The notes beneath the pieces are model-generated. The model was not told where the DNA came from and searched no databases. It saw only the letters and a program-made list of their open reading frames with translations. A program made the translations under genes and the position numbers. Below, in pieces: positions 56,821 to 64,000 of a stretch of 64,000 nucleotides of DNA. Numbering within the stretch: the stretch's first letter is position 1; every line of letters starts with the position of its first letter. This stretch comes from Pseudomonas sp. FP453. GTDB taxonomy: Bacteria; Pseudomonadota; Gammaproteobacteria; Pseudomonadales; Pseudomonadaceae. The DNA is taken from the NCBI RefSeq assembly GCF_030687495.1, contig NZ_CP117435.1, positions 4,902,501 through 4,966,500 on the forward strand. The letters are read 5' to 3'.

Positions 56821-57148
56821 GTTCGACTCTCCCGTTGAGAAGTGATGCTCGGCAAACACTGTGGGGGCGTGTTGCCACAGGATCAAAGATAACGGCGCGG
56901 GGCCGGGCGCGGTTAGTCGATTCCTGCCGGCTTATTGCACAATCCTGCGAGAAGCGCAGACAGGCGACCTGACCCGCTGGTTTTATGGCCGGCACAGACT
57001 CAGTGTTTCAGGCAGATGACAGGCCGCGCGCTTGCCTGATTCACGACTTATCGCAGGATCAGGCAAGGATTGTGCAGGATCGACGTAACACTTTTGCGCA
57101 ACCCGCCGCTAAGCTGAGCCCATCAAAAAAGCGTGTAGAGGCCCCCTC
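56821..57148. other. Divergent ABM / AraC intergenic region
   Basis: These 328 bases contain no supported gene. They hold the 11-bp inverted pair at 56936-57076 and additional GCAGGAT motifs (57053-57059, 57074-57080). This makes it the likely control region for both divergent genes. Confidence 0.5.
56936..57076. promoter_or_regulatory. Widely spaced exact inverted repeat between the ABM and AraC genes
   Basis: TGCACAATCCT (56936-56946) and AGGATTGTGCA (57066-57076) are exact complements 119 bases apart, one 116 bp from the ABM start and the other 73 bp from the araC start. The local arrangement also repeats GCAGGATC near 57053 and 57074. They could be operators for the AraC-type regulator on both divergent promoters. 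Confidence 0.45.
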
Positions 57149-58078
57149 ATGTCGTCGCCTGAACATCAGCCCGTTCCCCTCGATGCCGAGATGGAAAAAC
57201 AGCGCGCCGAACTGGCCAGCATCGTGCATCGGCACACCTGGGAAGACGGTTCCTACGGTACCGCGATTACCTCGCTGTACCTGAACCGCCACAATACGCC
57301 GCGCGATTTCATGCCGGTGCTGGTGGAGCCGGCCCTGTGCATCCTCGCCAGTGGCAGCAAGGAAGTACGCCTGGCCGATGAGATCTTCGCCTACGACCCG
57401 CTCAACTACCTGGTGTTCTCGGTCGCCATGCCTGTGGCCGGGCGGATTATCGACGCCACACCTGAAGACCCCAACCTGTCGGTGCGCATCAACATCGACC
57501 CCGCGCAACTCACCGCGCTGATCGCCGAGGCCGGGCCGATGGGTGTGCCGTCGCGGCCGACATCCCGTGGCATGTACGTGGATCGCATCGACCACCAACT
57601 GCTGGACGCGGTGCTGCGCCTGACGCGCCTGCTGGATACGCCCAAAGACATCGCCATGCTCGCGCCGTTGATCAACCGGGAGATCCTCTATCGGTTGTTG
57701 CGTGGGCCGCAGGGTTATCGGCTGTATGAAATTGCCGTGGCCAACAGTCAGAGCCATCGGGTCAGCCAGGCAATCACCTGGTTGAATGGCAACTATGAAC
57801 AACCGCTGCGCATCGATGACCTGGCCAAGGAAGTGAACCTCAGCGTCTCGACCTTGCACCATCGGTTCAAGGCGATTACCGCGATGAGCCCGCTGCAATA
57901 TCAGAAGCAGTTGCGCTTGCAGGAAGCGCGGCGACTGATGATTGCCGAAGGGCTGGAAGCGTCGGCGGCGGGGTATCGGGTGGGGTATGAAAGCCCGTCG
58001 CAGTTCAGCCGGGAATACAGCCGGTTGTTTGGTGCGCCGCCCCTCAGGGATTTGGCCAGACTGCGCCAAAGCATCTGA
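57149..58078 (+). CDS. AraC-family transcriptional regulator
   Basis: The 309-residue regulator has an N-terminal ligand/oligomerisation domain of the AraC_N type (PVLVEPALCILASGSKEVRL, YDPLNYLVFSVAMPVAGRI). A C-terminal pair of helix-turn-helix motifs follows: IDDLAKEVNLSVSTLHHRFK (about 225) and EASAAGYRVGYESPSQFSREYSRLFG (about 275). It is divergently arranged with the ABM-domain gene, so that gene and its own promoter are the natural targets. The inducer is unknown. Confidence 0.92.
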   Translation: MSSPEHQPVPLDAEMEKQRAELASIVHRHTWEDGSYGTAITSLYLNRHNTPRDFMPVLVEPALCILASGSKEVRLADEIFAYDPLNYLVFSVAMPVAGRIIDATPEDPNLSVRINIDPAQLTALIAEAGPMGVPSRPTSRGMYVDRIDHQLLDAVLRLTRLLDTPKDIAMLAPLINREILYRLLRGPQGYRLYEIAVANSQSHRVSQAITWLNGNYEQPLRIDDLAKEVNLSVSTLHHRFKAITAMSPLQYQKQLRLQEARRLMIAEGLEASAAGYRVGYESPSQFSREYSRLFGAPPLRDLARLRQSI

Positions 58079-58112
58079 GCCAAATGCAGATCGAACGGTG
58101 GAAACTGGCTTG

Positions 58113-58202
58113 TGTGGGAGCTGGCTTGCCTGCGATAGCGGTGGATCAGCCAATACATCTGTTGACTGACATCCCGCTATCGCAGGCAAGCCAGCTCCCA
58201 CA
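58113..58202. repeat. REP doublet (GCTGGC type) after the AraC gene
   Basis: TGTGGGAGCTGGCTTGCCTG and its complement (ending at 58202) are of the GCTGGC class on both sides. It lies between convergent araC-type and gtrS genes. Confidence 0.9.
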
Positions 58203-58218
58203 TTGGTTCTGCATGCAT

Positions 58219-59688
58219 TCAGTCGAGACCGCGGGGTAATTGCAGGGTGACCCGCAACCCACCCTCACGCAAATTCTGCAAACTCACTTCCCCCCCATGA
58301 CTGTGGGCAATATTGCGCGCAATCCCCAACCCCAACCCATACCCCTGCTGCTGCCCGGCCAACCGGAAGTGCGGTTCAAACACCTGCTCCAAGCGCTGCT
58401 CCGGCACGCCCGGGCCTTCGTCATCCACATGCAGGATGAACTGCGCGCCATCGTCCTCGATGTGCAAATGGGCGTTCTGCCCGTACTTCAAGGCGTTGTC
58501 GATCAGGTTACCGATGCAGCGCTTGAGCGCCAGCGGCTTGCCCGGGTAGGTGGTCAGCGCGCGGCCGTGCTGGGTCACGCGGCCGTTGCCGTTGGGCGCC
58601 AGGTACGGCTCCACCAGGCAATCGAGGACGTGGTTGAGGTCCACGGGCTCGATGTTTTCGTGGATGTCGGTGTCTTTCACGCATTGCAGCGCGCCTTTGA
58701 CCAGCAACTCCAATTCATCCAGGTCGCGGCCGAACTTGGCTTGCAGGTTGTCGTCTTCGAGCAGCTCCACGCGCAGGCGCAGGCGGGTGATCGGGGTGCG
58801 CAGGTCGTGGGAAATCGCGCTGAACAATTGGCTGCGTTCGGTCAGGTAGCGGCTGATGCGTTCACGCATGGCGTTGAAGGCGCGGCCTACTTCCTCCACT
58901 TCGCTGCCGCCGCCTTCGGCCACCGGTTCCACATCGGCGCCCAGGGACATGTCCCGTGCGGCCCGCGCCAGGCGCTTGAGCGGGCGGCTTTGCCAGTGCA
59001 CCAGCAAACCGATGAACAGCAGCAGAAAGCCGCTGGTGAGCACGATAAACCACACTTGCTGGGACGGCAGGCCCTGTTCTTCAAGGCTGGTGTACGGCTC
59101 GGGCAATAGCGAGGCGATGTACAGCCATTCGCCGGGCGCGAGCTGGATCTGCGTGACCAGCACTGGCGGGTTCACCGGTTCCAGGGTCAGTGCGTAATGC
59201 GCCCAGGAGCGTGGCAGCTCATCGAGCTTGAGGCCGGCATTGAAGATGCGCAGGTCTTCGGCGCTGACAAATTCCACCGAGATATGCACGTCGGCGCCGA
59301 GGGTCTGGCGCAGCACTTCGTCGACCGCCACCAGCACCGCCTGCTTGCGCGGGGTTTCCGGCAACACTTGCATGTCCAGCGGCCGGTCGTTGAGGGTCAC
59401 CACAAACCGCGTGCCGCCCATGCTGCGCAATTGGTCGAGGACCAACGGGCGATAGGCCACGGGCAACGAGCGGAAATAACTCACGCTGGCAGTCATCGAA
59501 TGCGCCAGGCTGCGGGCGCTGGTGACCAGGCCTTCGAGCTGGGTGGCGCGCAATTGCGAGACCCAGATCACGCTCGACAGCGCCTGGGCGAACAGCACCA
59601 CCAGCAAGGTCAGCAGCAACATGCGCCCCAGCAAGGAGCGCGGCACCGGGAGGCGCCGGCGGCGCTCGGTCACAGGTTCAGTGGGCAT
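58219..59688 (-). CDS. gtrS: GtrS, sensor histidine kinase for glucose/2-ketogluconate metabolism
   Basis: This 489-residue sensor kinase of the GtrS/GltR system controls glucose transport (and, in P. aeruginosa, type III secretion). TM1 is about 20-42, with a periplasmic sensor at about 45-220 and TM2 at about 225-247. HAMP is QSRPLKRLARAARDMSLGAD. The His is near 293 in SAISHDLRTPITRLRLRVEL, and HATPase has CIGNLIDNALKYG and QGYGLGLGIARN. The start is the ATG at 59688. A TTG upstream overlaps gltR slightly more. The start lies inside gltR's last codons (11-base overlap), so the pair is coupled. Confidence 0.92.
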   Translation of the reverse strand: MPTEPVTERRRRLPVPRSLLGRMLLLTLLVVLFAQALSSVIWVSQLRATQLEGLVTSARSLAHSMTASVSYFRSLPVAYRPLVLDQLRSMGGTRFVVTLNDRPLDMQVLPETPRKQAVLVAVDEVLRQTLGADVHISVEFVSAEDLRIFNAGLKLDELPRSWAHYALTLEPVNPPVLVTQIQLAPGEWLYIASLLPEPYTSLEEQGLPSQQVWFIVLTSGFLLLFIGLLVHWQSRPLKRLARAARDMSLGADVEPVAEGGGSEVEEVGRAFNAMRERISRYLTERSQLFSAISHDLRTPITRLRLRVELLEDDNLQAKFGRDLDELELLVKGALQCVKDTDIHENIEPVDLNHVLDCLVEPYLAPNGNGRVTQHGRALTTYPGKPLALKRCIGNLIDNALKYGQNAHLHIEDDGAQFILHVDDEGPGVPEQRLEQVFEPHFRLAGQQQGYGLGLGIARNIAHSHGGEVSLQNLREGGLRVTLQLPRGLD

Positions 59689-60412
59689 TGCCGGCAACCA
59701 CGCTGGCTGCCAGTTGATAACCGCTGCCGCGTACGGTGCGGATCAGCCGTGGCGGTTTTTCGGTATCGCGCAGGCGTTGGCGCAGGCGGCTGACGGCCAT
59801 GTCGACGATCCGGTCCAGCGGCATCAGGTCACGGCCACGGGTGGCGTTGCCGATGGTGTCGCGGTCGAGGATCTGTTGCGGGTGGTCGAGAAACAACTTG
59901 AGCAGGGCAAAGTCGGCGCCGGAGAGGATCACTTCTTCGCCGTCGAGGTGGAACAGACGGTGGCTGATCATATCCAGGCGCCATTCATCGAACACCAGCA
60001 CGTCGCTGCTGCCCCGTTGCTCCTGGCCGAACTGCGCACGGCGCAACAGCGCCTTGATCCGCGCTTGCAGCTCGCGGGGGCTGAAGGGTTTGCCGATGTA
60101 ATCGTCGGCGCCCAGTTCCAGGCCGATCACGCGGTCGGTTTCGTCGGAGCTGGCGGTGAGCATGATGATCGGCACCTGCGCCTGGCGCGGGTGCTGGCGG
60201 ATCCAGCGGCAGAGGCTGAAGCCGTCTTCGTCGGGCAACATCACATCGAGGATGACCAGGTCGCACGGCGCCTCGTTCATCGCCTGGCGGAACCCCGCGC
60301 CGTCCGGCACGCCACGCACTTGGAAGCCGGCACGACTGAGGTAGGTTTGCAGCAATTCGCGGATTTCCTGGTCGTCGTCGACGAGGAGAATGGATTTACT
60401 GATTACGCTCAC
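59678..60412 (-). CDS. gltR: GltR, OmpR-family response regulator for glucose metabolism
   Basis: The 244-residue response regulator has a receiver domain with Asp56 (DLVILDVMLPDEDG) and Lys in YIGKPFSPRELQ. The winged-helix DNA-binding domain of the OmpR class has LSGADFALLKLFLDHPQQIL, ATRGRDLMPLDRIVDMAVSRL and IRTVRGSGYQLA. It is the regulator of GtrS and of glucose-uptake genes in P. aeruginosa and P. putida. The start is a GTG at 60412 with AAGGAGG 5 bases upstream. It is downstream of edd and glk in the same orientation, with a REP doublet between it and glk. Confidence 0.94.
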   Translation of the reverse strand: MSVISKSILLVDDDQEIRELLQTYLSRAGFQVRGVPDGAGFRQAMNEAPCDLVILDVMLPDEDGFSLCRWIRQHPRQAQVPIIMLTASSDETDRVIGLELGADDYIGKPFSPRELQARIKALLRRAQFGQEQRGSSDVLVFDEWRLDMISHRLFHLDGEEVILSGADFALLKLFLDHPQQILDRDTIGNATRGRDLMPLDRIVDMAVSRLRQRLRDTEKPPRLIRTVRGSGYQLAASVVAGNAH

Positions 60413-60445
60413 GGGGGCCTCCTTGTTGTTATGGGGTGTTCTCTC

Positions 60446-60523
60446 GGGCCTCATCGCAGGCAAGCCAGCTCCCACAGGGGAATGCATTCCAATTGTGGGA
60501 GCTGGCTTGCCTGCGATAGGGCC
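60446..60523. repeat. REP doublet (GCTGGC type) between gltR and glk
   Basis: Two inverted copies with GGGAGCTGGCTTGCCTGCGA cores and GGGCC arms are separated by a short AATGCATT-containing spacer. They lie inside the edd-glk-gltR-gtrS cluster and may limit read-through between the catabolic and regulatory halves. Confidence 0.9.
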
Positions 60524-60531
60524 ATCACTGC

Positions 60532-61488
60532 CTACGCAAAAGCCTGTTCAAGCGCCACGCCCGCGCCAGTCAGCCCGGAATACGGCGCCGTCACCAACCA
60601 CACCGGAATCCCCTTGAAGTAGTCACTCATGCAGCCTTTGTCACTAAAACTCTTGGCGAAACCACTGTTGATAAAGAAGTCGGCAAACCTCGGTATCACC
60701 CCGCCCACGATATACACACCGCCGCGCCCGCCGGTGGTCAGCACGTTGTTGCCGGCCACGCGGCCGAGCCAGATGCTGAACTGGTCCAACACTTCCATCG
60801 CCACCGGGTCGCCGGCCAGGCCTGCGGCCGTGATGGCCTCGGGCGTGTCCAGCACCGGCGTGTGCCCGTCCACCGCGCAAATCGCCCGGTACAGACGCGG
60901 CAAGCCGCCGCCGCTCAACGCGGTTTCGGCGCTGACGTGACCTATTTCCGTGTAGATGTGCTGCCACAGCTGGGTTTCACGCGGGCTGCTCAGGGGCAAG
61001 TCGACATGGCCACCCTCCCCCGGCAGCGCCGCAAAGCGACCGCCACCCAAGTCCAGCAGGGTGCCGACGCCCAGGCCGGTGCCCGGGCCGATCACCACGG
61101 CCGGGCGCAACGGTTCCGGGGTACCTGCGCAGACCACACGGAATTCGTCGGGCTTGAGACGGGTCATGCCCAGGGCCATGGCCGAGAAGTCATTGACCAG
61201 CAGCAGTTCATCCACCTGCAACGTCTTGCAAAACGCGGTCCTGCTCAGGCGCCAGTGATTGTTGGTGAACTTGAACTCATCACCACTCACGGGACCTGCC
61301 ACCGACAGGCACACCGCGCCGATGTCGCCGATGTGCAGGCCTTCTTCCTTGAGGTAAACCTTGATCGCGTCCTCAGGGCTGGCGTGATCCGCCGTGGCGT
61401 GCACGCGGATCGAATGCAGTTCCTGGTCCCGCCACAACGCAAACCGCGCGTTGGTTCCACCGATATCACCGACCAGCGCAAGCTTCAC
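60532..61488 (-). CDS. glk: Glucokinase
   Basis: Bacterial glucokinase (318 residues) makes glucose-6-phosphate. Motifs include [14 protein letters not shown] (phosphate-1/ATP), [24 protein letters not shown] (catalytic Asp) and [16 protein letters not shown], plus [12 protein letters not shown]. The gene begins inside the end of edd (4-base ATGA overlap), so its translation is coupled to edd. It supplies substrate for the Entner-Doudoroff pathway. Confidence 0.95.
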   Translation of the reverse strand: MKLALVGDIGGTNARFALWRDQELHSIRVHATADHASPEDAIKVYLKEEGLHIGDIGAVCLSVAGPVSGDEFKFTNNHWRLSRTAFCKTLQVDELLLVNDFSAMALGMTRLKPDEFRVVCAGTPEPLRPAVVIGPGTGLGVGTLLDLGGGRFAALPGEGGHVDLPLSSPRETQLWQHIYTEIGHVSAETALSGGGLPRLYRAICAVDGHTPVLDTPEAITAAGLAGDPVAMEVLDQFSIWLGRVAGNNVLTTGGRGGVYIVGGVIPRFADFFINSGFAKSFSDKGCMSDYFKGIPVWLVTAPYSGLTGAGVALEQAFA

Positions 61489-63311
61489 TTAAGCGTCTCC
61501 AGGGCAGAGGTAAAGGCGCTGGCGCCCTGCTCTGCGGAGCTTGCGGCCAAGCGCATAAATGCAAACAGCTCGCGACCGGCCCCCACGTTATTGCCCAACA
61601 GGCCCGTGGCAGGCGCGCGCGCTGCAAATTCTTCGGCGTCCACCTTAAGCTCCAAGGTGCCTTTCACGCCATCGACGCGAATGATATCGCCATCACGCAC
61701 CCGCGCCAGTGGCCCACCGCTCTGGGCTTCGGGGTTGACGTGGATCGCGGCGGGGATCTTACCCGAGGCACCGGACATACGCCCGTCTGTGACCAACGCG
61801 ACTTTGAAACCACGGTCCTGCAACACGCCGAGGAACGGGGTCATCTTGTGCAGTTCGGGCATGCCATTGGAGCGCGGGCCCTGGAAGCGCATCACAGCAA
61901 CGAAGTCTTTTTCCAGCTGGCCGGCCTTGAAGGCGTCCGCCAAATCCTGCTGATCCTGGAACACCACCGCCGGTGCTTCGACGATTTGATGCTCAAGGGC
62001 CACGGCCGAGACCTTCATCACGCCACGCCCGAGGTTGCCTTCCATCACCCGCAGACCGCCTTCCGGGGAGAACGCACGGGCCACCGGACGCAGGATGGTT
62101 TCGTCGAGGCTTTCGATAGGCCCGTCGCGCCAGATCAGCTCGCCGTCCACCAGGAACGGTTCCTGGGTGTAGCGGCTCAGGCCCTTGCCCGCGACGGTGT
62201 TGACGTCTTCGTGCAACAGGCCGGCTTCGAGCAGTTCGCGGATCAGGAACGACATGCCGCCCGCCGCCTGGAAGTGGTTGATATCAGCCTTGCCGTTTGG
62301 ATAGACATGGGACAGGGTCGGCACCACCTCGGAGAGGTCGGCCATGTCATCCCAGGTGAGGATGATGCCCGCCGACATGGCGATGGCCGGCATGTGCAGC
62401 GTGTGGTTGGTGGAGCCGCCCGTGGCGTTGAGGGCAATGATGGAGTTGACGATGGATTTCTCGTCGACGATCTCGCCGATCGGCGTGAAGTTGCCGCTGG
62501 CCTTGGTCAGGCGCGTGACCTGGTGCGCGGCTTCGCGGGTCAGCGCGTCACGCAGCGGCGTGTACGGGTTGACGAATGACGCGCCGGGCAAGTGCAGGCC
62601 CATCACTTCCATCAGCAACTGGTTGGTGTTGGCGGTGCCGTAGAAGGTGCAGGTGCCGGGGCTGTGGTAGGACTTCATCTCCGACTCCAGCAGCTCTTCG
62701 CGAGTCGCCTTGCCTTCGGCGTAGCGCTGGCGCACGTCGGCTTTCTGCTTGTTGGAGATGCCGGAAGGCATTGGTCCGCCGGGCACGAAGATCATCGGCA
62801 GATGGCCGTAGCGCAGCGCGCCCATCATCAGGCCGGGGACGATCTTGTCGCAGATGCCCAGCATCAGCGCGGCGTCGAACATGTTGTGGGACAGCGCTAC
62901 CGCCGTGGACATGGCAATCACTTCACGGCTGAGCAGGCTCAGCTCCATGCCGGGCTCGCCTTGGGTCACGCCGTCGCACATGGCGGGGGTGCCGCCGGCG
63001 AACTGGCCGACCGAGCCGACTTCGCGCAGGGCTTTCTTGATCTGTTCGGGGAAATGTTCGTACGGCTGGTGCGCCGAAAGCATGTCGTTATATGACGAAA
63101 CAATTGCCACGTTGGCGGCATTCATCATGCGCAGACTATTTTTATCTTCAGTACCGCAACCGGCCACGCCGTGGGCGAAGTTGGCGCATTGCAGCTTGCC
63201 GCGCATCGGACCGTCGCTGGCTGCGCCGCGAATGAGCGCAAGGTATGCCTCGCGGGTGGCGCGGCTGCGGGCGATAAGCCGTTCGGTGACCTCAAGAACG
63301 CGGGGATGCAT
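61485..63311 (-). CDS. edd: Phosphogluconate dehydratase (Entner-Doudoroff)
   Basis: Edd converts 6-phosphogluconate to KDPG. It is the first committed step of the Entner-Doudoroff pathway, the main glucose route in Pseudomonas. The 608-residue IlvD/Edd-family protein has cluster-ligand cysteines in [20 protein letters not shown] and [20 protein letters not shown], and [20 protein letters not shown]. The C-terminal barrel has [20 protein letters not shown]. Both HexR-type operators lie between its start and gap. Confidence 0.96.
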   Translation of the reverse strand: MHPRVLEVTERLIARSRATREAYLALIRGAASDGPMRGKLQCANFAHGVAGCGTEDKNSLRMMNAANVAIVSSYNDMLSAHQPYEHFPEQIKKALREVGSVGQFAGGTPAMCDGVTQGEPGMELSLLSREVIAMSTAVALSHNMFDAALMLGICDKIVPGLMMGALRYGHLPMIFVPGGPMPSGISNKQKADVRQRYAEGKATREELLESEMKSYHSPGTCTFYGTANTNQLLMEVMGLHLPGASFVNPYTPLRDALTREAAHQVTRLTKASGNFTPIGEIVDEKSIVNSIIALNATGGSTNHTLHMPAIAMSAGIILTWDDMADLSEVVPTLSHVYPNGKADINHFQAAGGMSFLIRELLEAGLLHEDVNTVAGKGLSRYTQEPFLVDGELIWRDGPIESLDETILRPVARAFSPEGGLRVMEGNLGRGVMKVSAVALEHQIVEAPAVVFQDQQDLADAFKAGQLEKDFVAVMRFQGPRSNGMPELHKMTPFLGVLQDRGFKVALVTDGRMSGASGKIPAAIHVNPEAQSGGPLARVRDGDIIRVDGVKGTLELKVDAEEFAARAPATGLLGNNVGAGRELFAFMRLAASSAEQGASAFTSALETLK

Positions 63312-63431
63312 GTGTAGAACTCCAGGCTAACGGATGTGGCGACCTGAGTGTCTATGCTGATCAAACGCCCGCTACGCATGGGATGGCAGGGTGTCGTTTA
63401 AATCATCGGACCAGTTGATTCAGGTCACTCG

Positions 63432-63446
63432 TTGTAGATTGAACAA
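63432..63446. promoter_or_regulatory. HexR-type operator near the edd start
   Basis: TTGTAGATTGAACAA has the TTGT-N7-ACAA inverted layout known for HexR sites upstream of edd, zwf and gap in Pseudomonas. It lies 121 bases upstream of the edd start. HexR releases DNA on binding KDPG, so edd would be induced by sugar flux. Confidence 0.8.
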
Positions 63447-63493
63447 AATATTGCCACTAAAAAGGCTTGTTTTCTATTTTTATGCGAATAATC

Positions 63494-63508
63494 TTGTAAT
63501 TCTTACAA
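63494..63508. promoter_or_regulatory. HexR-type operator near the gap start
   Basis: TTGTAATTCTTACAA is a perfect TTGT-N7-ACAA palindrome (TTGTAA/TTACAA) 25 bases upstream of the gap ATG. It is well placed to block transcription initiation or elongation of gap. Two HexR sites in one divergent region fit coordinated control of edd and gap. Confidence 0.85.
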
Positions 63509-63532
63509 CAAATCGACGACAGGCACTTTCCA

Positions 63533-64000
63533 ATGACTCTTCGTATCGCAATCAATGGTTTTGGCCGTATTGGCCGTAATGTCCTGCGCGCACTGTATAC
63601 CCAAGGCTACCGCCAGGATTTGCAGATCGTCGCCATCAACGATCTGGGCGACAGTTCGATCAACGCCCACCTGCTCAAATACGACACCGTACATGGCACT
63701 TTCGAAGCAGAGGTCGCCCACGATCAGGAAAGCCTGACCGTCAATGGTGACCGGATTGCCGTCAGTGCCATTCGCAACCCGGCCGAGCTGCCGTGGGCTG
63801 CCCACAAGATCGACGTGGTGTTCGAATGCACCGGCCTGTTCACTGACCGTGACAAGGCGGCCGCCCATATTACCGCTGGTGCGCGCAAGGTGATCATTTC
63901 TGCACCGGCCAAGGGCGCGGACGCGACCGTGGTGTACGGCGTGAACCATGACATTCTGCGCCAATCCCACCAGATCATCTCCAACGCCTCGTGCACCACC
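63533..64000 (+). CDS. gap: Glyceraldehyde-3-phosphate dehydrogenase (N-terminal part, runs off the window)
   Basis: This NAD-dependent GAPDH oxidises glyceraldehyde-3-phosphate. About 156 codons are present: the Rossmann N-terminus MTLRIAINGFGRIGRNVLRAL, AINDLGDSSINAHLLKYDTVHG, and ECTGLFTDRDKAAAHI. At the end comes SNASCTT, which contains the catalytic Cys. Gene order edd//gap with HexR sites marks this as the glucose-linked, catabolic paralogue of Pseudomonas. The rest of the gene is outside the window. Confidence 0.95.
   Translation, partial: MTLRIAINGFGRIGRNVLRALYTQGYRQDLQIVAINDLGDSSINAHLLKYDTVHGTFEAEVAHDQESLTVNGDRIAVSAIRNPAELPWAAHKIDVVFECTGLFTDRDKAAAHITAGARKVIISAPAKGADATVVYGVNHDILRQSHQIISNASCTT

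Overview
The window is about 64 kb of GC-rich chromosome from a Pseudomonas of the fluorescens group. The evidence is the gene order (tolQRAB/ruv/aspS, argJ/secA/dciA, and the edd-glk-gltR-gtrS//gap locus), the presence of MvaT, an OprD-family porin and GtrS/GltR, and dense REP doublets built on GGGAGCGGGCTTGCCCGCGA or GGGAGCTGGCTTGCCTGCGA cores. No rRNA, tRNA or CRISPR array was seen.

Layout. 1-8527 (minus strand): tolB (partial), tolA, tolR, tolQ, ybgC, ruvB, ruvA, ruvC, yebC, aspS and an FmdB-type zinc ribbon gene, covering envelope integrity, Holliday junction processing and Asp-tRNA charging. 8528-16158: a ribbon-helix-helix regulator, a Dps-type ferritin, a membrane protein with a cold-shock domain, slyX, a HIT hydrolase, an OprD-family porin, an MscS channel, YajQ and a ketopantoate reductase. 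16205-30620: an orphan sensor kinase coupled to a corrinoid adenosyltransferase, a Nudix-ThiE-like protein, argJ, secA, dciA, a HerA/DUF853 ATPase, a dCache chemoreceptor, a repeat-rich gap, purU and mvaT. 30707-43178: exonuclease I, then a membrane operon RDD / SpoIIM-like / DUF4129-like / DUF4350 / MoxR / DUF58. This operon is split between DUF4350 and MoxR by a foreign segment of about 4.2 kb. 43238-52799: PilZ, a lipoprotein, pyruvate kinase, an enoyl-CoA hydratase/isomerase, a ferredoxin-reductase, class I fumarase, and a DctB/DctD-type (MifS/MifR-like) two-component system. 53071-58078: an MHS-family dicarboxylate/alpha-ketoglutarate-type permease behind a sigma-54 promoter, a four-repeat membrane protein, a flavin reductase, small proteins and an AraC regulator. 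58219-64000: gtrS, gltR, glk and edd on the minus strand and gap on the plus strand, with two HexR-type operators between edd and gap.

Most notable region. The 36642-40843 insertion carries an N-terminal tyrosine recombinase fragment fused to the C-terminal part of an OLD/TOPRIM nuclease (GajA-like), followed by a UvrD-like helicase (GajB-like) with a one-base frameshift. I read it as the decayed remnant of a mobile Gabija anti-phage island. Imperfect inverted repeats bound it, and it sits at the DUF4350 stop / MoxR start junction without destroying either flanking frame.

Sequence quality. tolA (two sites), the ferredoxin-reductase (two sites) and gajB (one site) each need removal of an apparent extra base to restore one frame. 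At least four of the five sites look like one extra base in a short homopolymer. Sequencing or assembly indels are therefore plausible, especially in the conserved genes.
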